From positions 6,844,093 through 6,908,092 of the forward strand of contig OX393562.1 in NCBI GenBank assembly GCA_947652115.1: DNA of 64,000 bases. The letters are read 5' to 3'. Made by a program: the position numbers and the translations under genes. Below are positions 39,401-52,000 of this stretch, piece after piece. The notes beneath the pieces are model-generated. The model saw only the letters and a program-made list of their open reading frames with translations. It was not told where the DNA came from and ran no database searches. How positions within the stretch are numbered: position 1 is the stretch's first letter; the number at the start of each line of letters is the position of its first letter. Origin of the DNA: Blastomussa wellsi (lineage: Eukaryota; Cnidaria; Anthozoa; Scleractinia; Plerogyridae).

Positions 39401-42400
39401 TTTAAATATCATTACTTGTCAGGGCATATTCTAGAATTGCTAACACTAGCAGGGCTTAGATTGCCTTGTACTTTAAAGCTATTCTGGAGCTATAAACAGC
39501 AGTTATGCAGTGAGAACTCTTGTGTACTTACAACTTTCAATAATCAATGGGCAGTGCTGGGTATCCATTGGGTACATACGAAAGTCCATGTCGCACTGAG
39601 CCGTTAAGGTTATCCTGTCAAGTAGATTAGCGAATGCTGTTTTCGTATAAAAATTCATAATTTCACTCCCAGCGTGAGCATTTTCGTAAATGCTTGCAAT
39701 CAGACTAAATGTCAAATAGACTTACCATATACATTTTTATACTATATTTCATTTTTATATTATATTTTCTTTTTATATTCAATTATGCAAAGTGATCAAA
39801 TCCCATAGTCATTTTGTGATTATGGAAACTCAGGCGTGTCTAAAGTCAAACTTCGATGTTCCGATTATCTGCAACCAATTACAAAATAATTGGGACAGTC
39901 TCTCAGAAATATAATTTTTGCATTCTTCATCAAAGAACGTGCACGTGTCTTCGTTGAAAATAACAAATAATTTGCAATTCTTAATAATCCCACTTCGTTC
40001 AAAGATTTGAATGTGGGCCTGGAATTCGGACAACATGTCATTGATCTGGGGGAGAGGACTGAGGTAGAGGGGGAAAGGCTATTCTTGACCAAGCATGTAT
40101 CTTACTCTTTAGTGGTTATCGACTTCTCTCTTTGCTCCAGATTTTCACACAGCTGATGATCATCCAGAAACCTTGTTGAGAAGTAGTTGCAATTGTGTAG
40201 CAATTGCATTCGATTCTTTCTCTGATGGTATATTCACTTAGTAATACGTTTATTTTGAGACAAAATCATTATCATCAGCAGCTGCGATCAGTGTGTGGTC
40301 AAGAAAAAGATTGAACAAAAAAGAAACAATGTAACCCTTGCACTGAGAGACTGCCCATTGCGATACAGACACCTCTTCCATTGCCATTAAGCCACAAATG
40401 ACCCGTTCATTTTTATACTGTCATTAACGGGACGTATTGGAGGAGGAGGTGATTTTGTCTCAAGGCTGTCAAAGGTGGCGGAGATCCGACAGTGTTCGTA
40501 AATTACCGCTTCCGGAGATTTTCGGTTTCCTGGCAAAATGTTCTTGATCCCAACTAACATACTTGAAATTTCGTAAAACGTCTCATACAGTCACCTGCGA
40601 TTTAAACTTTCATGTTTTCACCAATACCAACTCCAATTCTAAAATTTATCTAACATTTTCGTAGCTTCTATCTATTTTTGCCAACTGATAAATGCTTACC
40701 TTGCACTAAAGTAGATTTTTCCTGTCGAATGAATCATGACGCGCATGTTTTCACGAGTGACGAAATGGTATTTGATTCTTTTTACATTGAAGAAGTAGGT
40801 ATCAGGAGTCCAGAAAAGCAGAGCGGGATCTGCCGCCATGTTAAATGGTGTGCTAGAATTGTGCCTGAACCTTGGATCGGACCACCATTGGCGAAAGAAA
40901 ATATCCAAAGAATATTCCTGTAAGGACGATTTGCCATATTATCATGAAACATGAAACATGGTTTATTCACTGATCATTGGTTAAAATGCATTTAATATCG
41001 AACGTTTTGACTTGACGTCTATCCGTTTTCATATAGTTGGGATTAGAAGTGTTAAGAGCAAGTAGGATTGCCTCTGTAGCAAAGGAAATTAATATTTATG
41101 ATTCATTTCTTTAAGCTGATTGCTGCAATACCTGTCGAATGGTATGACTAGGGTTAATTCCTTTCGACAACAACAACAAGCTTTATTAACAAATTAAGAA
41201 AAGTTAAACATAATTCACAACAATATATTAATACAAAAATAGGTAACGCTTTCGACATCTACAGATGGGTCAAATCTGTAAATGTATGCTAACCGATAGC
41301 AGTACTCACTCAGGCCAATAAAAACACTGAACTGTAAACTGAAAATGTGTATGTAATCAGCAATGCATTGAATCACTTATGGCTTTGCTTCTAACAACGA
41401 CGTAGTTAAGAAATAAGCGGTACCATTAACAATTAAAAAAATCGTTTACACATTGAAAACAAACTATAACATTAACGCACCATATTTGCTTCGTTAAGCT
41501 CTCCGAAGGAAACAACCTTGACCTCGACAGTCACTTCAACAGGCTCACCTAGTTCGAGCAAACAAATAGAAAAAATGTAAATGTTAGATGGCAGACATTT
41601 TAAAGAGCATTCAGTGAGCGAAACGAACTAAAGAGGGGTCAGGTTGGGTCGAATCCAATAAAATGGAGCAGGGAAGACGAGTGGAAGGTTGTTCGTTGCT
41701 TGCTTTCCTCTACCAAATTTCGAAGAAGCAGCGAAAATTCGAGGGCTTGAAATTTCGCGGGATTTAACACAACAAAAAACTCGTGGAAGCCAAATCTGAA
41801 ATCAGTGTCGAACCAGCCGAATATTCGGACAAACGAAAAATGAAAGTGGTAACTCGTTCTTGCAATGAGAGACAAAACACGACAACTCCGTTCCACACAA
41901 ACAGCAACTAGCAAGGAGGGTTGCATTCCTTTAATTGCGAACGGTTCTATTTCAAGACAAAATTAGTGTTTAACAGGCATGTAAAACATGTGTTTGTTTT
42001 TTCACTTAACAAAGGACAAAATAAACGAGAGAGTGAAATACATGTTGACAATGTTTCTTGTTGCCGTTGGTGAGTCTTGTTAAAACACTTTTTCATTTTG
42101 ATCGAGAAAATGACAAAATTTTGAGCGAGTGAAAGTACCCCGTAGTGACGTTTATACATTGGTTATTATTAGTGTGTGAGTTGTCGGGATTATACTGACT
42201 CACCACCAGCGTTAGGGCGTAATTTCCGATCATATGAACCCAATATTTCATTAATGGTGGCAGATAAATTGACAGCTTCCTGCCGGCTGCGCGTCCAGTC
42301 TTCATCACCTTCATCAAAAGATCTGTAAACCGTTAGACAAATATCGGAAATCAATTGAACAGTTAATCCAGTGTTCTATGGCAGACACTTGTTCGTTATT

Positions 42401-44514
42401 AGTATGTCATACACTTATACTACCATACTAATGCCGGTTCATTCGATTTACCTCCGTAAATTCCAAAATCAAGACCACTCGCTCCTGCGAAAACATGCTG
42501 TCACACGCCCCCTAAATCCTTAAATCTCAGGCTATAAATTCTTCCGAAAATGGGGCTTCCCAAGCCCATGCACTTATGTTTAGCCATTGACCATTTTCGC
42601 ATTGCCCATAATACACCTTGTTTACCCCCCAAAATTTTACATAACCATTGTCTTCCGATTCTCTTGGGACGACTGTGATACCCAGGAGAATTGGGAAACA
42701 AAGATTATGCAAACTTTTTTTTTTTTGGGGGGGGGGGGGGGGTAAACAAGGTGTTTTATGGGCAATGCGAAAATGGTCACTTCGAGGGCTTGTTTTGTTT
42801 CTATTTTTTTTTGTTTGTACCTATGTGTTAAGGGAGTCGCACTGTGTGGTACTGCTACATTCACCAAAACATTTCAGTCACAATATTTCGTATAAAAACA
42901 AATCCAACCAGTCTTGAAACGCAAAGTTTCATCCGAAAATTAGTCCGCACCAGAAAGGTAACTTGCGCAAGAATACGGCCAAGTCTTCTTGTAATTTTAA
43001 AGTTATTAACAGCAGTTTACAACGCCTATATGTCCCCGCGAAAACTTGACTATTTTTGGTTTACAAAGCTCATTAGTTAAGGACCATTTTTTGACGCGGG
43101 AATTTTTGCTGTCGTTTAAAGTTTTGTTTTATTCAATAAAAGGGAGATGGCAGAATGTAAATACAAAATTTTTAGTTAATTTTTAGTTTTAGTTAAAAAG
43201 CAGCTCCTAACAAAATATTGCTGGTCCACGTGGGTTGTACATGTTTCTTTCACAGGTAGTACTCTTTGGCTTCAAATGAAATTTTATTTTGTTTCTAATA
43301 AACCTTTGCACTTAAAAAACTGTTGACGTTAAGCTGTAAATAAGAGAAGTGAATGTATATTGACCGAATAAATGTGTTTATTGTGTACGGTAACGCTAAT
43401 GAATCACGACTTTACACCCTGCCGAGTGCAACCAGGTGGTTCAAAACCAGTATTCCGCCACCCATAGGAGATAACTGTATGTCAAATAAACCCAAGCGTA
43501 TCACCTGGCGATGGAAAGGAAAAAACTGCGATATCCATTTAGTTGTATGCTACACATTAAATTACCTTGAAAACTTGTAACAACTTGTGGGTAGAGTTTT
43601 GTGTTTAAACGTTCCACAATAAACTGCTCGTTTTAAAGCCTCAGTCAAACTCTCCATTGGCTCTCAATCGAATCACGCATGGTGGTAAAAAATCACTTTA
43701 ATTCTCAACGGCAACACTCCACCTGTATTGTATTATTGCTTTACTTGTTGCAAACCGTTGTGCGATGCGCTATTCCAATCACCGCTTACTCTTCCCAATC
43801 TCAATAGTTTCACCAATAACCTGTTATCAGCATGTTTTCTATTTCTACTCCTCCAACACTTTCAAAAATCTAAAACTGCATCGAATTTAAGTACTCTACT
43901 TAACAACCCAAATCCTGTTTTAAATCAGTATCATATGCGATATTTCACGATTTTTCGCGGCCTACTTTTGAACACGCGTCGTTTTTATTTACTTATTATA
44001 CTGTTACGTTATATCCCCCCACTGCATACTAATAAAGTTTGTTTTAAAATATTATAGACATGGCTGTACAAATATTCTGGCAGACTTGGCTGTAATAATA
44101 TTCTGGCAGACTTGGCTTTACAAAAAGAGCTGAGTGTCATGCGGACCAATGCAATCCGTGAAGCAGTTATCTTGAAGCGGATTCGAAAAAAGTCAGAATT
44201 GTCAGAAGCGTTTTTTAATGAACCAGGAATGAAGAATATGTAAATCGTGCGAATTTCACACATGTTCACAGTTAAGTTATTTTTCGAAACAATTCATGGG
44301 AAAATTTCCATTCTCCTTATATATTAATATGATCGTTCAGATGGAGTTATGGCCAATATAGTTGCATGCCTTGTGCCTAAATTACTAGGATGGTTCGGAA
44401 GCGTTTTAATCTATCCTCCTACCTTTGGTGCCGCTCGCCTGCAATCGAAAAACCACTGCAGGATAAAGCCGCCATCAATAAAAAAGTCACCAGAAAATAT
44501 GGTGAATGGTGCAT
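36413..44514 (-). CDS. R3: glycine/GABA receptor-like Cys-loop anion channel subunit, 9 exons, complete
   Basis: Exons in transcript order: 44423-44514, 42204-42322, 41481-41548, 40700-40917, 39532-39614, 38373-38519, 37736-38103, 37433-37480 (or 37483), 36413-36763. Product 497 or 498 aa. The first exon is short (92 nt): ATG at 44514, signal peptide MHHSPYFLVTFLLMAALS and onward, phase-2 donor AAAG/GTAGGA, matching the phase of R1 and R2 exon 1. Seen: loop D FFRQWW; loop A WTPDTYFFN; Cys-loop C173-C187; loop B IESYAHTT; M1 about 260-282; PAR at 288-290; M3 after VSYSKA; M4 near the end (HWVDITSRILF). The binding-domain exon with loop C is 9 nt longer than in R1/R2 (147 versus 138). The M3-M4 loop is longest here and uses an extra 48/51-nt microexon with tandem AAGCAG acceptor. 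Predicted plasma-membrane chloride channel subunit; ligand undetermined. Confidence 0.93.
42588..42779. repeat. Foldback element with poly-T/poly-G tract, family FB-D
   Basis: TGACCATTTTCGCATTGCCC at 42588 on is the inverse of the segment ending at 42779; inner arms (around CATAACCATTGTCTTCCG and CAAAGATTATGCAAAC) pair imperfectly. The centre-right carries T12-13 followed by a run of about 18 G. It lies in R3 intron 1, and the ORFs called here on either strand are repeat shadows. Confidence 0.75.
44061..44112. repeat. Two-copy 26-bp tandem repeat
   Basis: Units begin TGGCTGTA and end ATTCTGGCAGACT, differing at two positions. Located in R3 intron 1. Confidence 0.8.
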
Positions 44515-46063
44515 TCTAGGTCCTGTATAATAAGATTAAAATGAGCCCAACTGTAAAATGACATGAAAATTCCAAAAGAGATATCGAAACGAAATCTCAA
44601 AGAGTTGTTAGCATTTTCAAAGAAACAAAACAATAAAAAATCTTACATGTACACCTTATAATGACATGCAAGCCGGATCAACAATACGATGACAAGATTG
44701 ACGGCATTTGCCCCTTAGACTAAGCCAAAAACACTTTTGATAACGTTTAGATAGTCATGATATTTCATGATATTTTTACGTGAGCCATCGTCAATAACAC
44801 GATGTAACCAAGAAATTTGCAAAACAATCAATTAGTGATATTGTATGTAGCCAAATTGTCGACTCATTAATAATAAATGATCGCAACGAATATCCATCAT
44901 TTCAAATTGAAATAACCACCTAAGTACCGACCATTCGTAGACTGTTCTAGTAATGGAAATACGCCTGGAGGTTATTCTAATGAAATATACGTTTTGTGTT
45001 AGTTTGTAAGATTATCTACAAATTCAGTTAATTACCTTCTGGATCAACAAGAGACGAAGCCAAGTCTAATATTAATGTCTTCATAGCGCTTCAACCCACA
45101 GCTTCGCTAGACTGAAGCAAAGCTCAGCAGTGAACTCCCCAGGTTTGTTGTTCACGATACCAGCTGTATGTTTTCTTAAGGCATAATCAAAAGAGCTCCT
45201 ATTGTTCGAAAGTTAAAACAGAAAACGCCTTGCTGTGATGCAAAGCAATTCCAACCAAGCAAAGAAAGGTAAACAGTAAAATCATAATATGACTGATTCA
45301 AAAGCATAGCATTACTGCTTTTTGATAATAAAAATATTCAGCCATTGGCTTTTTTTTTAAACAGACACAGACTTGAGAAACGTTGAAATTTTTTTTTATC
45401 AAAATATTTTTTGATCATAATATTTGTTCTAAAATTTTAGAACATGATTCGTTTCCTTCAATCCTCGATTTAGAAAAAGTATGGTATTGCAATGTATGCG
45501 ATATTATTACAGAGAAAAATAACTATTCTATAAATCCCATATTGATTTCAGTGTAACTGGAACACAGATAACCCACAACAATATTGCCACGTAGTCGTTC
45601 GAGTATTTCCGAAGATGTTTCTGAAATTTGATTGCAGAGGATGTTAAGAACTCGCTCTTAACCGGTAAAGTTATAGCTGGATCTTTTGACCAACAGCGCC
45701 CTCTCATTGGCTAGCTACTTCGAGTTCACATGGCATCTAACATTAAACCTGTTCTCGCCAAAAGTCACTGAGCGGCTAACATAAAAAACATACATGACGT
45801 CGATAAGAGGGCAAACGTGCACTATTTCAAGCAAATTTTAGTAGGAGTCAAGATGCGGTTACTTTTAACAGTTCTTTATCGTAACAGATATTTTTTACAT
45901 AAGGTCATAAAACCATTAAATTTTAAACTATGGACTATTAACGCCTATTCCTTTAGAATGCTGGTTGTTGTTTTGGAGAAAAGGCGTTTAGAAATTTAAG
46001 ACAGCCGAATTGAGGTGAACTGAAATGAGGCAGAAACCAAATATTATATACAGAGTTTGAAAT

Positions 46064-46230
46064 GATAACTACACCGCCTCGTACCCAGGAACGTCCTTAA
46101 TCTTTTGGGGCATGAAGCGTGCAAAGATCTTGGGAAGAGACTTCCCATGGCCCTTTGCGTTTACAAGAATCCTTCCAGTATATGAAATAATCCTTCCTTT
46201 GAGGCGTCTGGGTACGAGGCAGATAACTAC
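46064..46230. mobile_element. Non-autonomous TIR element with 9-bp target-site duplication
   Basis: Identical direct repeats GATAACTAC (46064-46072 and 46222-46230) flank a 149-bp element whose ends carry the inverted repeat GCCTCGTACCCAG. The interior has a further short palindrome around GGGAAGAGACTTCCC. Direct repeats outside inverted repeats are the signature of a DNA-transposon insertion. The ORFs called on both strands are shadows. Confidence 0.85.
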
Positions 46231-46353
46231 AGCAGAATGCGTGTCACTGGTAGCGAAGTCTGTTTTTCTTTTTGTAGACCTTTCTGGCAATCATATTACG
46301 TTGATGCACAACTATGGTACACCGATGTGGTGGACGCATAGTGAATTGAATAG

Positions 46354-46496
46354 CCTCTCGGTATGGGACTGGACCTAACTTTCAATGGAGGCTAATGCTG
46401 GGAATCTTTTCAAATGCAAATGAACTAAAGCTCTTTTTAATGATATTCCCCTGCATAAGCCTCCATTTCAAGCTAGTTCCAGTCCAATACCGAGAA
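46354..46496. repeat. Foldback element, family FB-E
   Basis: CCTCTCGGTATGGGACTGGA on the left pairs with TCCAGTCCAATACCGAG on the right; AATGGAGGCT pairs with AGCCTCCATT. Arms are about 40 bp. Confidence 0.75.
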
Positions 46497-47029
46497 TGAC
46501 TGTGAATTTTTTGGAATATTTTTAAACTCCTCCGGCAATAGATTAGATTTAGAATAACTTGGTTGCACTGAACACGGTAGAATTTTAAATTTGGGTAGTT
46601 TAATTCTTTTCCCATTTACTCTAAAATATCTAAATTTGTTCATCGGATTTTCACGCAAGAGACACGACCTTTGTATTTTGATGAAGACGACTTATATGCA
46701 CTCAGAAGAGCTCGCGTGTTAATCGTCTGAAATTGAATGGCAACATAGATAAAGTGCGTAACTTCAACTGATTCGTTTGGCACACAGTAAACGTTTCACG
46801 AGTAAATGAATAATTTCCTTAGGGAAGATATCCATTACAGCAATAGATTGCAGACAAAACAAGTATGTGACCTCTGACGTAGTACAGACAACAATTAACT
46901 ACAAAGAAGATACAAGGTACTCCGACCATCCGTTGGGTTCCTAAAACACAATATGGTGGCAAATTTGAAAATGTTGAACCTCTACTCTACTAAAGGGGCA
47001 CCTCCTTTGCTTGAAAAACAACAACAACG

Positions 47030-47145
47030 ACGTAAAGTATATGAAATAATGTATATATGAACTACGGTTGTGGATGGAACCCGTGGCCTCTGTAATACCG
47101 GTGCGATGCTTTATCAACTGAACTATGATTTATTGAGTTCATATT
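47030..47145 (-). mobile_element. tRNA-derived SINE head, partial
   Basis: Minus strand has an A-box-like TAGTTCAGTTGATAAAGC and a B-box-like GGGTTCCATCC. The flanking ATATGAAATAAT sequence is repeated at about 47172-47190, suggesting a SINE body in fragments. Confidence 0.5.
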
Positions 47146-47776
47146 TCCCGATTGGACTTGGAATGACGTAAAGTATATGAAATAATTCATATACGAACTG
47201 CGGATGTAAATGAAAGTGAGAAATCATCATCGTCGGAGTGAATTTCCCGTTGAAGCCCTGAACTTTTCATTATTCCTTATTCCAATTGCTTAATTGGAAT
47301 CCACTGCGATAATCATTTCTCACTTTCAACAACAACAATCTTTATTTGTGTGACTATAAGGAATTATTACAGCATTGCAAAAGCTTCTTTAACAATTAAT
47401 AATTAATTCATTAATTAATACTAATATTGAACAATTATCCTGCAAAATCGCGCGGAATAGCGCCTGATACTAAAAAGTTGTAAATATGTTTTCAATGGTA
47501 TTTGCGAGTATTTTCCTTCAGGTCGAGACTAACACTGTACAGACGCGTCTTTAGTCATTTTATTCAGCGGTCTTGGTTAACTAGAAACTGGACTATTGTC
47601 AACGAAGTGTAATTTACAGGTAGAAAAGCTGTGGTTAAGTGGCGCTTTGTAAAACTTCGGACGAATCATCGTAACTTACGTGTATCGCAGGATAACTGTA
47701 AGTACAGATTACGGATAACAATCGCTTCAAGGCCATATATGGGTGACGTAACAATTTGTTGAATAATAAAGTTTGT

Positions 47777-48656
47777 AATAGACCAATTTCGAAATTTTAA
47801 AATTCAGCCTAAAACAATAGACCTCAACACGAGGCTCCGGGGTATAAATTATAGAGTTTGTGGGATTTACTCGCCGGAGCTTCGCAGTGATGTCTATTAT
47901 TTTAGGCTGAATATAAAGTGCCTATGAAATGAAAAAATGAGCTATTGAAAAATAAGCTTATTTGAAAGGCCTTAAAAAGTGAAGAAAAATGGCGTTTTCT
48001 CCTCTCGTTCCAGAGATATTCAAGATTTTTGTATTATGGAAATTAGGTGCTTATGATGTCATAAGGTGTGATAGTATGGGTGTAGAAAACACAAAATATG
48101 GCATATCTCTGCAAGTAATGATAAAATGCAATTGGAGCTTTGCAAGCACATTGCACCATAAGAAATACACCTCTTGATACATATTTTGAGGTTGCTATGG
48201 CAACGATCTTGGTTCCGGTCTCTTTCCTCTTTAAATCAAATATTAACCTTTATGAAGTGGAAGATGTTTGCTCAACATGAAATACAGGAATAATCATTCC
48301 TGTATATTACAGATATGGAACCGGATGTGTTGCCATAGCAACAACAAAATGTACACCATCTGATGTATTTCTTAGGCTAAAACATGCTCACCAAGTTTCA
48401 ATTTTATTGCATCATTACTTGCAGAGATATGCTATATTTTGTGTTGTGACCCCCATACGATCACACCTTATGACATCATCAGTCCCTTATTTGCATAATT
48501 TGAAAATCTTGAATATCTCTGAAACGAGAAGAGATATCACAAAAAGGAAAACGCCATTCTTTTTTCATTTTCAAAGGCCTTTCTAATAAGCTTAGTTTTT
48601 AATAGCTCGTTTTTTCATTTCATATAGTCACTTTAAAATATCGAAATTGGTCTATT
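47777..48656. repeat. 880-bp foldback element, family FB-F
   Basis: The left end AATAGACCAATTTCGA is the inverse of the right end (48641-48656). Pairing segments run almost to the centre: GATGTCATAAGGTGTGAT with ATCACACCTTATGACATC, TATCTCTGCAAGTAATGA with its inverse near 48410-48430, and GAGCTATT with AATAGCTC. Each arm is roughly 380 bp, unusually long. The left arm contains a nested element (47802-47912). No coding capacity. Confidence 0.85.
47802..47912. mobile_element. 111-bp palindromic MITE nested in the left arm of the 880-bp foldback
   Basis: Ends ATTCAGCCTAAAA and TTTTAGGCTGAAT are perfect inverses, and AATAGAC/GTCTATT extends the arms. The right arm of the host palindrome lacks this segment, which gives the empty site directly; a TAAA-like repeat flanks it. 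Confidence 0.8.
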
Positions 48657-48799
48657 AGAATCATTACTTATTATGAACTATTCAAGTCATTGTAATTAGT
48701 TTGTATCTCAGTTCAAAGAATGACGAGATAAATGAATTAATTGATGGTTTTTTTGAGGGTGTTGAAGGATTTGGGTTCAATAGGAGATTACAAATACAA

Positions 48800-48850
48800 A
48801 TACAAAATTTTATTGTCAACTCCCCGTGGGGGCTTTTCAGAGACAATAGA
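48800..48850 (-). mobile_element. SINE S3 3' fragment
   Basis: The plus-strand text CAACTCCCCGTGGGGGCTTTT followed by CAGAGACAAT matches the 3' portion of the element at 33960-34205 (ACTCCCCATTGGGGCTTTTC) in the same orientation. Confidence 0.5.
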
Positions 48851-48927
48851 AATAATAAAGGCGCTAAAAATACTAAAAAATTGCTCAAAGATTGCTTGAA
48901 GCCACAAACAGTTGGTCAGTTAACATT

Positions 48928-49048
48928 GATAACGGTTTACTAAATGGCGTTGTTTTATCGACCTCTAAAAGGCTTTTGACAAGATTGACCACGAAATTAT
49001 TTTGCGCAAGACGTCGTTCTTTGATGCTGACCATGATACTCTCAAGTA
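48928..49048 (+). pseudogene. Reverse-transcriptase fragment of a non-LTR retrotransposon
   Basis: Reading shifts once, then gives KAFDKIDHEIILRKTSFF followed by DADHDTLK, an RT motif A region (F-D-x-I-D-H) of CR1/L2/RTE-type elements. It is preceded by a DNGLLNGVV-like segment in another frame. Only about 120 bp survives. Confidence 0.7.
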
Positions 49049-52000
49049 ATAACTGAGATACTACGCGCGCAAAGATTGTTTAACTACAGAATTCTCATCC
49101 TTTTCTTGCAGGTAGTTAACGTCAAAAACTATGTTTTTATTAATATTTATGATCAAAGGAAATTTTTCAAGTTGAGCTCTGCATGTAATATTGGATGCCT
49201 TATCATGGAATTCTGAATAGCGTTTAGAGAACTGTAAAGGAGCTTTTTCAATCGCGGAGCTGTCCCACGACTTGAAATTTGTTGAAATATCATCATCTTG
49301 GTTTTTGAGGGTTTATTACTCACGGGAACCATGAGTATTACTGCTTACAAATTTGTGATTAAAACGTGCTTTTTTAAGTTTTTGATTTCAAACATTAATA
49401 TGATCAGCTGGAATTTAGGAAATAAACAAAATCAGTTTTGTTTTCGTGTGACATCCGGAAATCAGTGCGTGGAAATATCATTATGTGCCTTGAGGTTTTT
49501 TTAAACACTTGTATCCATGTTTTCTCACACAAAAGTAAGAAAGATCATTTCGTATCAAAAGGTAATAACATGTATGGAACCAAGCTGTTTAAATTCTTTT
49601 TCAATGAAGAGGCAATAGTTTTTTTGACTGTGTTTAAATTGTTCCTTTTCCGTTCAATATTGAATAAAATCTTAATTAACTAAACATTTTATGTTAACGA
49701 TATTTATATTTTTCTCACCTAAGAATCTACTCGTGTGGTAAATAAATGTTATTTTCAGGCAAAATAACTTATGCTTTTCAATGAAAATGAAAAATAAATG
49801 GTATTCTAAAATCCATGATGACATAAACCGCCGCAAACGCATACAGATTTTTTCATCACAAGCAACTAAACATGAATTAGTCCATATCGATCACTTACTT
49901 GCTTTAGAGCATTTTTATACCGTTAAACCAAAACGTATTGAAAGAGAAAGTAATTGGTTATCTCCTGTACAGAAGCTGTGTATCTTTTGTTTGGAGCATC
50001 TTTAAGGAACCCTACCAGGATTGTTTCTGTTAGGTGGGCCACTCTATTTCCTATAAATGAAGCTGTAAAACAAAATTGTAATTATCAAGGATTACACAAA
50101 TATCTACGCCTGGATTTGTATCTAGCTTGAAGGATATTGCTCCTAAAAGCCAGAAGAGATCATTTCTTTGAAGAGGCCAAACAATCTGTTGGTACGTTTT
50201 AACAATCAGATATAACAATTATTTTAAAATAAACCTCGCTAAAATAGAAACATTTTCAGTCTGAAAAGAGGAAGCAAACGAAATGAACTGAAGAAGGTAA
50301 TGGGTTTGTGTGAAAAGACAAAGTTTCATCTTATTATTTGTTTATAAGATTTAGGATTAACGGCGAATTGATGAGAACATCCCCCAAGATATGTACAAAC
50401 TTTCTTTCAAAATCGTTAATTCATTCGTGGTGCGATTGAAAGAGATTAAGAATAATTTGAACGAAGGGTCAAACTGTGTTTTAACCAATTTAAAACGTCC
50501 CCAAGGTGATTGTCTGTTAAAAATATTTACATTTCATTTTTAATTCGGAAAGAAAGAAAAATTCACATGGTTAAATTTGTTATGACATTTGCAGAAATCA
50601 TGTTGATCGTACTATTTATACAATGAAAGAAGATGAAAACAAGTATTGAAGAAATCCGTCATGCGGCGAATAGACCTAGACTGAGCGCCTTCTTGTTTGC
50701 ACATTCAGTTTTTTCGTTAAAAATTAAATGTGACCAGCGGTACGCTGAGCTCAAGAACAAGTATTCAGGTATAGTTCTTTTTTTCCGGTCTTTTTAGTTT
50801 TGTTTTTCGATTGATTTTTCGTTTTTGCCGCAATGTCGGAGCTTTGGTACTGGCTACTGTTTTTCAAAATTAAATATGAAGAATAGAAACGTGTTCTCTA
50901 AAGTAAGTGTTTCTGTGTCTTGGATTTAGAAGCCTCAGTTCTGTTTACAAGTCATTGCACTTTCATCAAATCTAATAGAAGCAATATTGTCTAATTAATC
51001 CAATGTCACTTTAACACGATGTCTGTTTTGACACTTTCGTATATGATGTCAATGGCGGTCTAACTTAAGAGATTTGTAAATTGTCAGTTTGTCATTTTTT
51101 CCTTTATTTGACGTGTATAAATTGGCGACGGAGAGACAGCAAGAACCTCTCGCAAAACTAATGCAAGCTATAGCACTCGGACGGATTCGAATGTCGGAAG
51201 TACAAAGAACTCAAGAAGAGTGGGATTTATTTCATTCATACAATTTCGACTTTTTATATAACTCCGTCATGTCTGGACAAAATGAATATATATGCAATTC
51301 TTCGAAGCATTAATCACCGAGTGATATACCCCTGACTTTTACAGTAATGAAGGCTTTTCTTAACCATTATATAGCTTTTTTTTTCAATTTTTGTAGGGTC
51401 CATAAGGGATCTGACGACTCATACTCTATATTTAAATGGGCAACGCAACGATTTCTTCCTCATGGAAACTCGTCGTTCTACAGGTTAGTGTGCATGGAAA
51501 TTGAAATTGATTTATCCTTCCTTTAGACAAACAAACTTTCCTTCCAGAACAATAAATAAATAAATCAGTTTAAAGCTGATCCAACGTTAAAATGAATTTA
51601 ATTATTAAACGCCAATAGCGGGTAGAAATTTCAGGAAGTTAGCCGGCCGTTAGGTAAGGTAAAATTAGTGCATGATATCTCGACCGGATTAATACGACAC
51701 CTCGTTACATTGAAGAAGAATAGTTAGTCTTTTCCTCACACACACAAAAATACGTACTATAAACTGCTTAAATGAATAGAAAACAGTTTCATCCAGAAAT
51801 AAACTGGTTTTCGCCTTTTTTCACAATGATGAACAGCAGCTATTTAAGCTCGTGTTTTCTCATCGGGAACAATTTATTTCTTTGATTATAAAATAGGTTT
51901 CAGTGCGTTACCATCGATTTTCAGGTACGACAAATAAAAAACTATATTGACTCTGCAAAAGGATTTTCTTAAGCTTCAATTATCGCCCGAAAGATGTTTG

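Noticed and set aside
42501..42917. Overlapping ORFs on both strands
   Set aside because: They mirror each other because the region is a palindrome with homopolymer tracts.
45000..45120. Alternative R3 first exon (minus ATG near 45088 with donor at 45035)
   Set aside because: It ends in phase 1, which would put exon 2 out of frame, and its leader has a charged residue in the core; 44423-44514 fits in phase and as a signal peptide.
51089..51313. 74-codon ORF upstream of the LamG gene
   Set aside because: No recognisable domain, no flanking exons and no clear splice context; could be chance.
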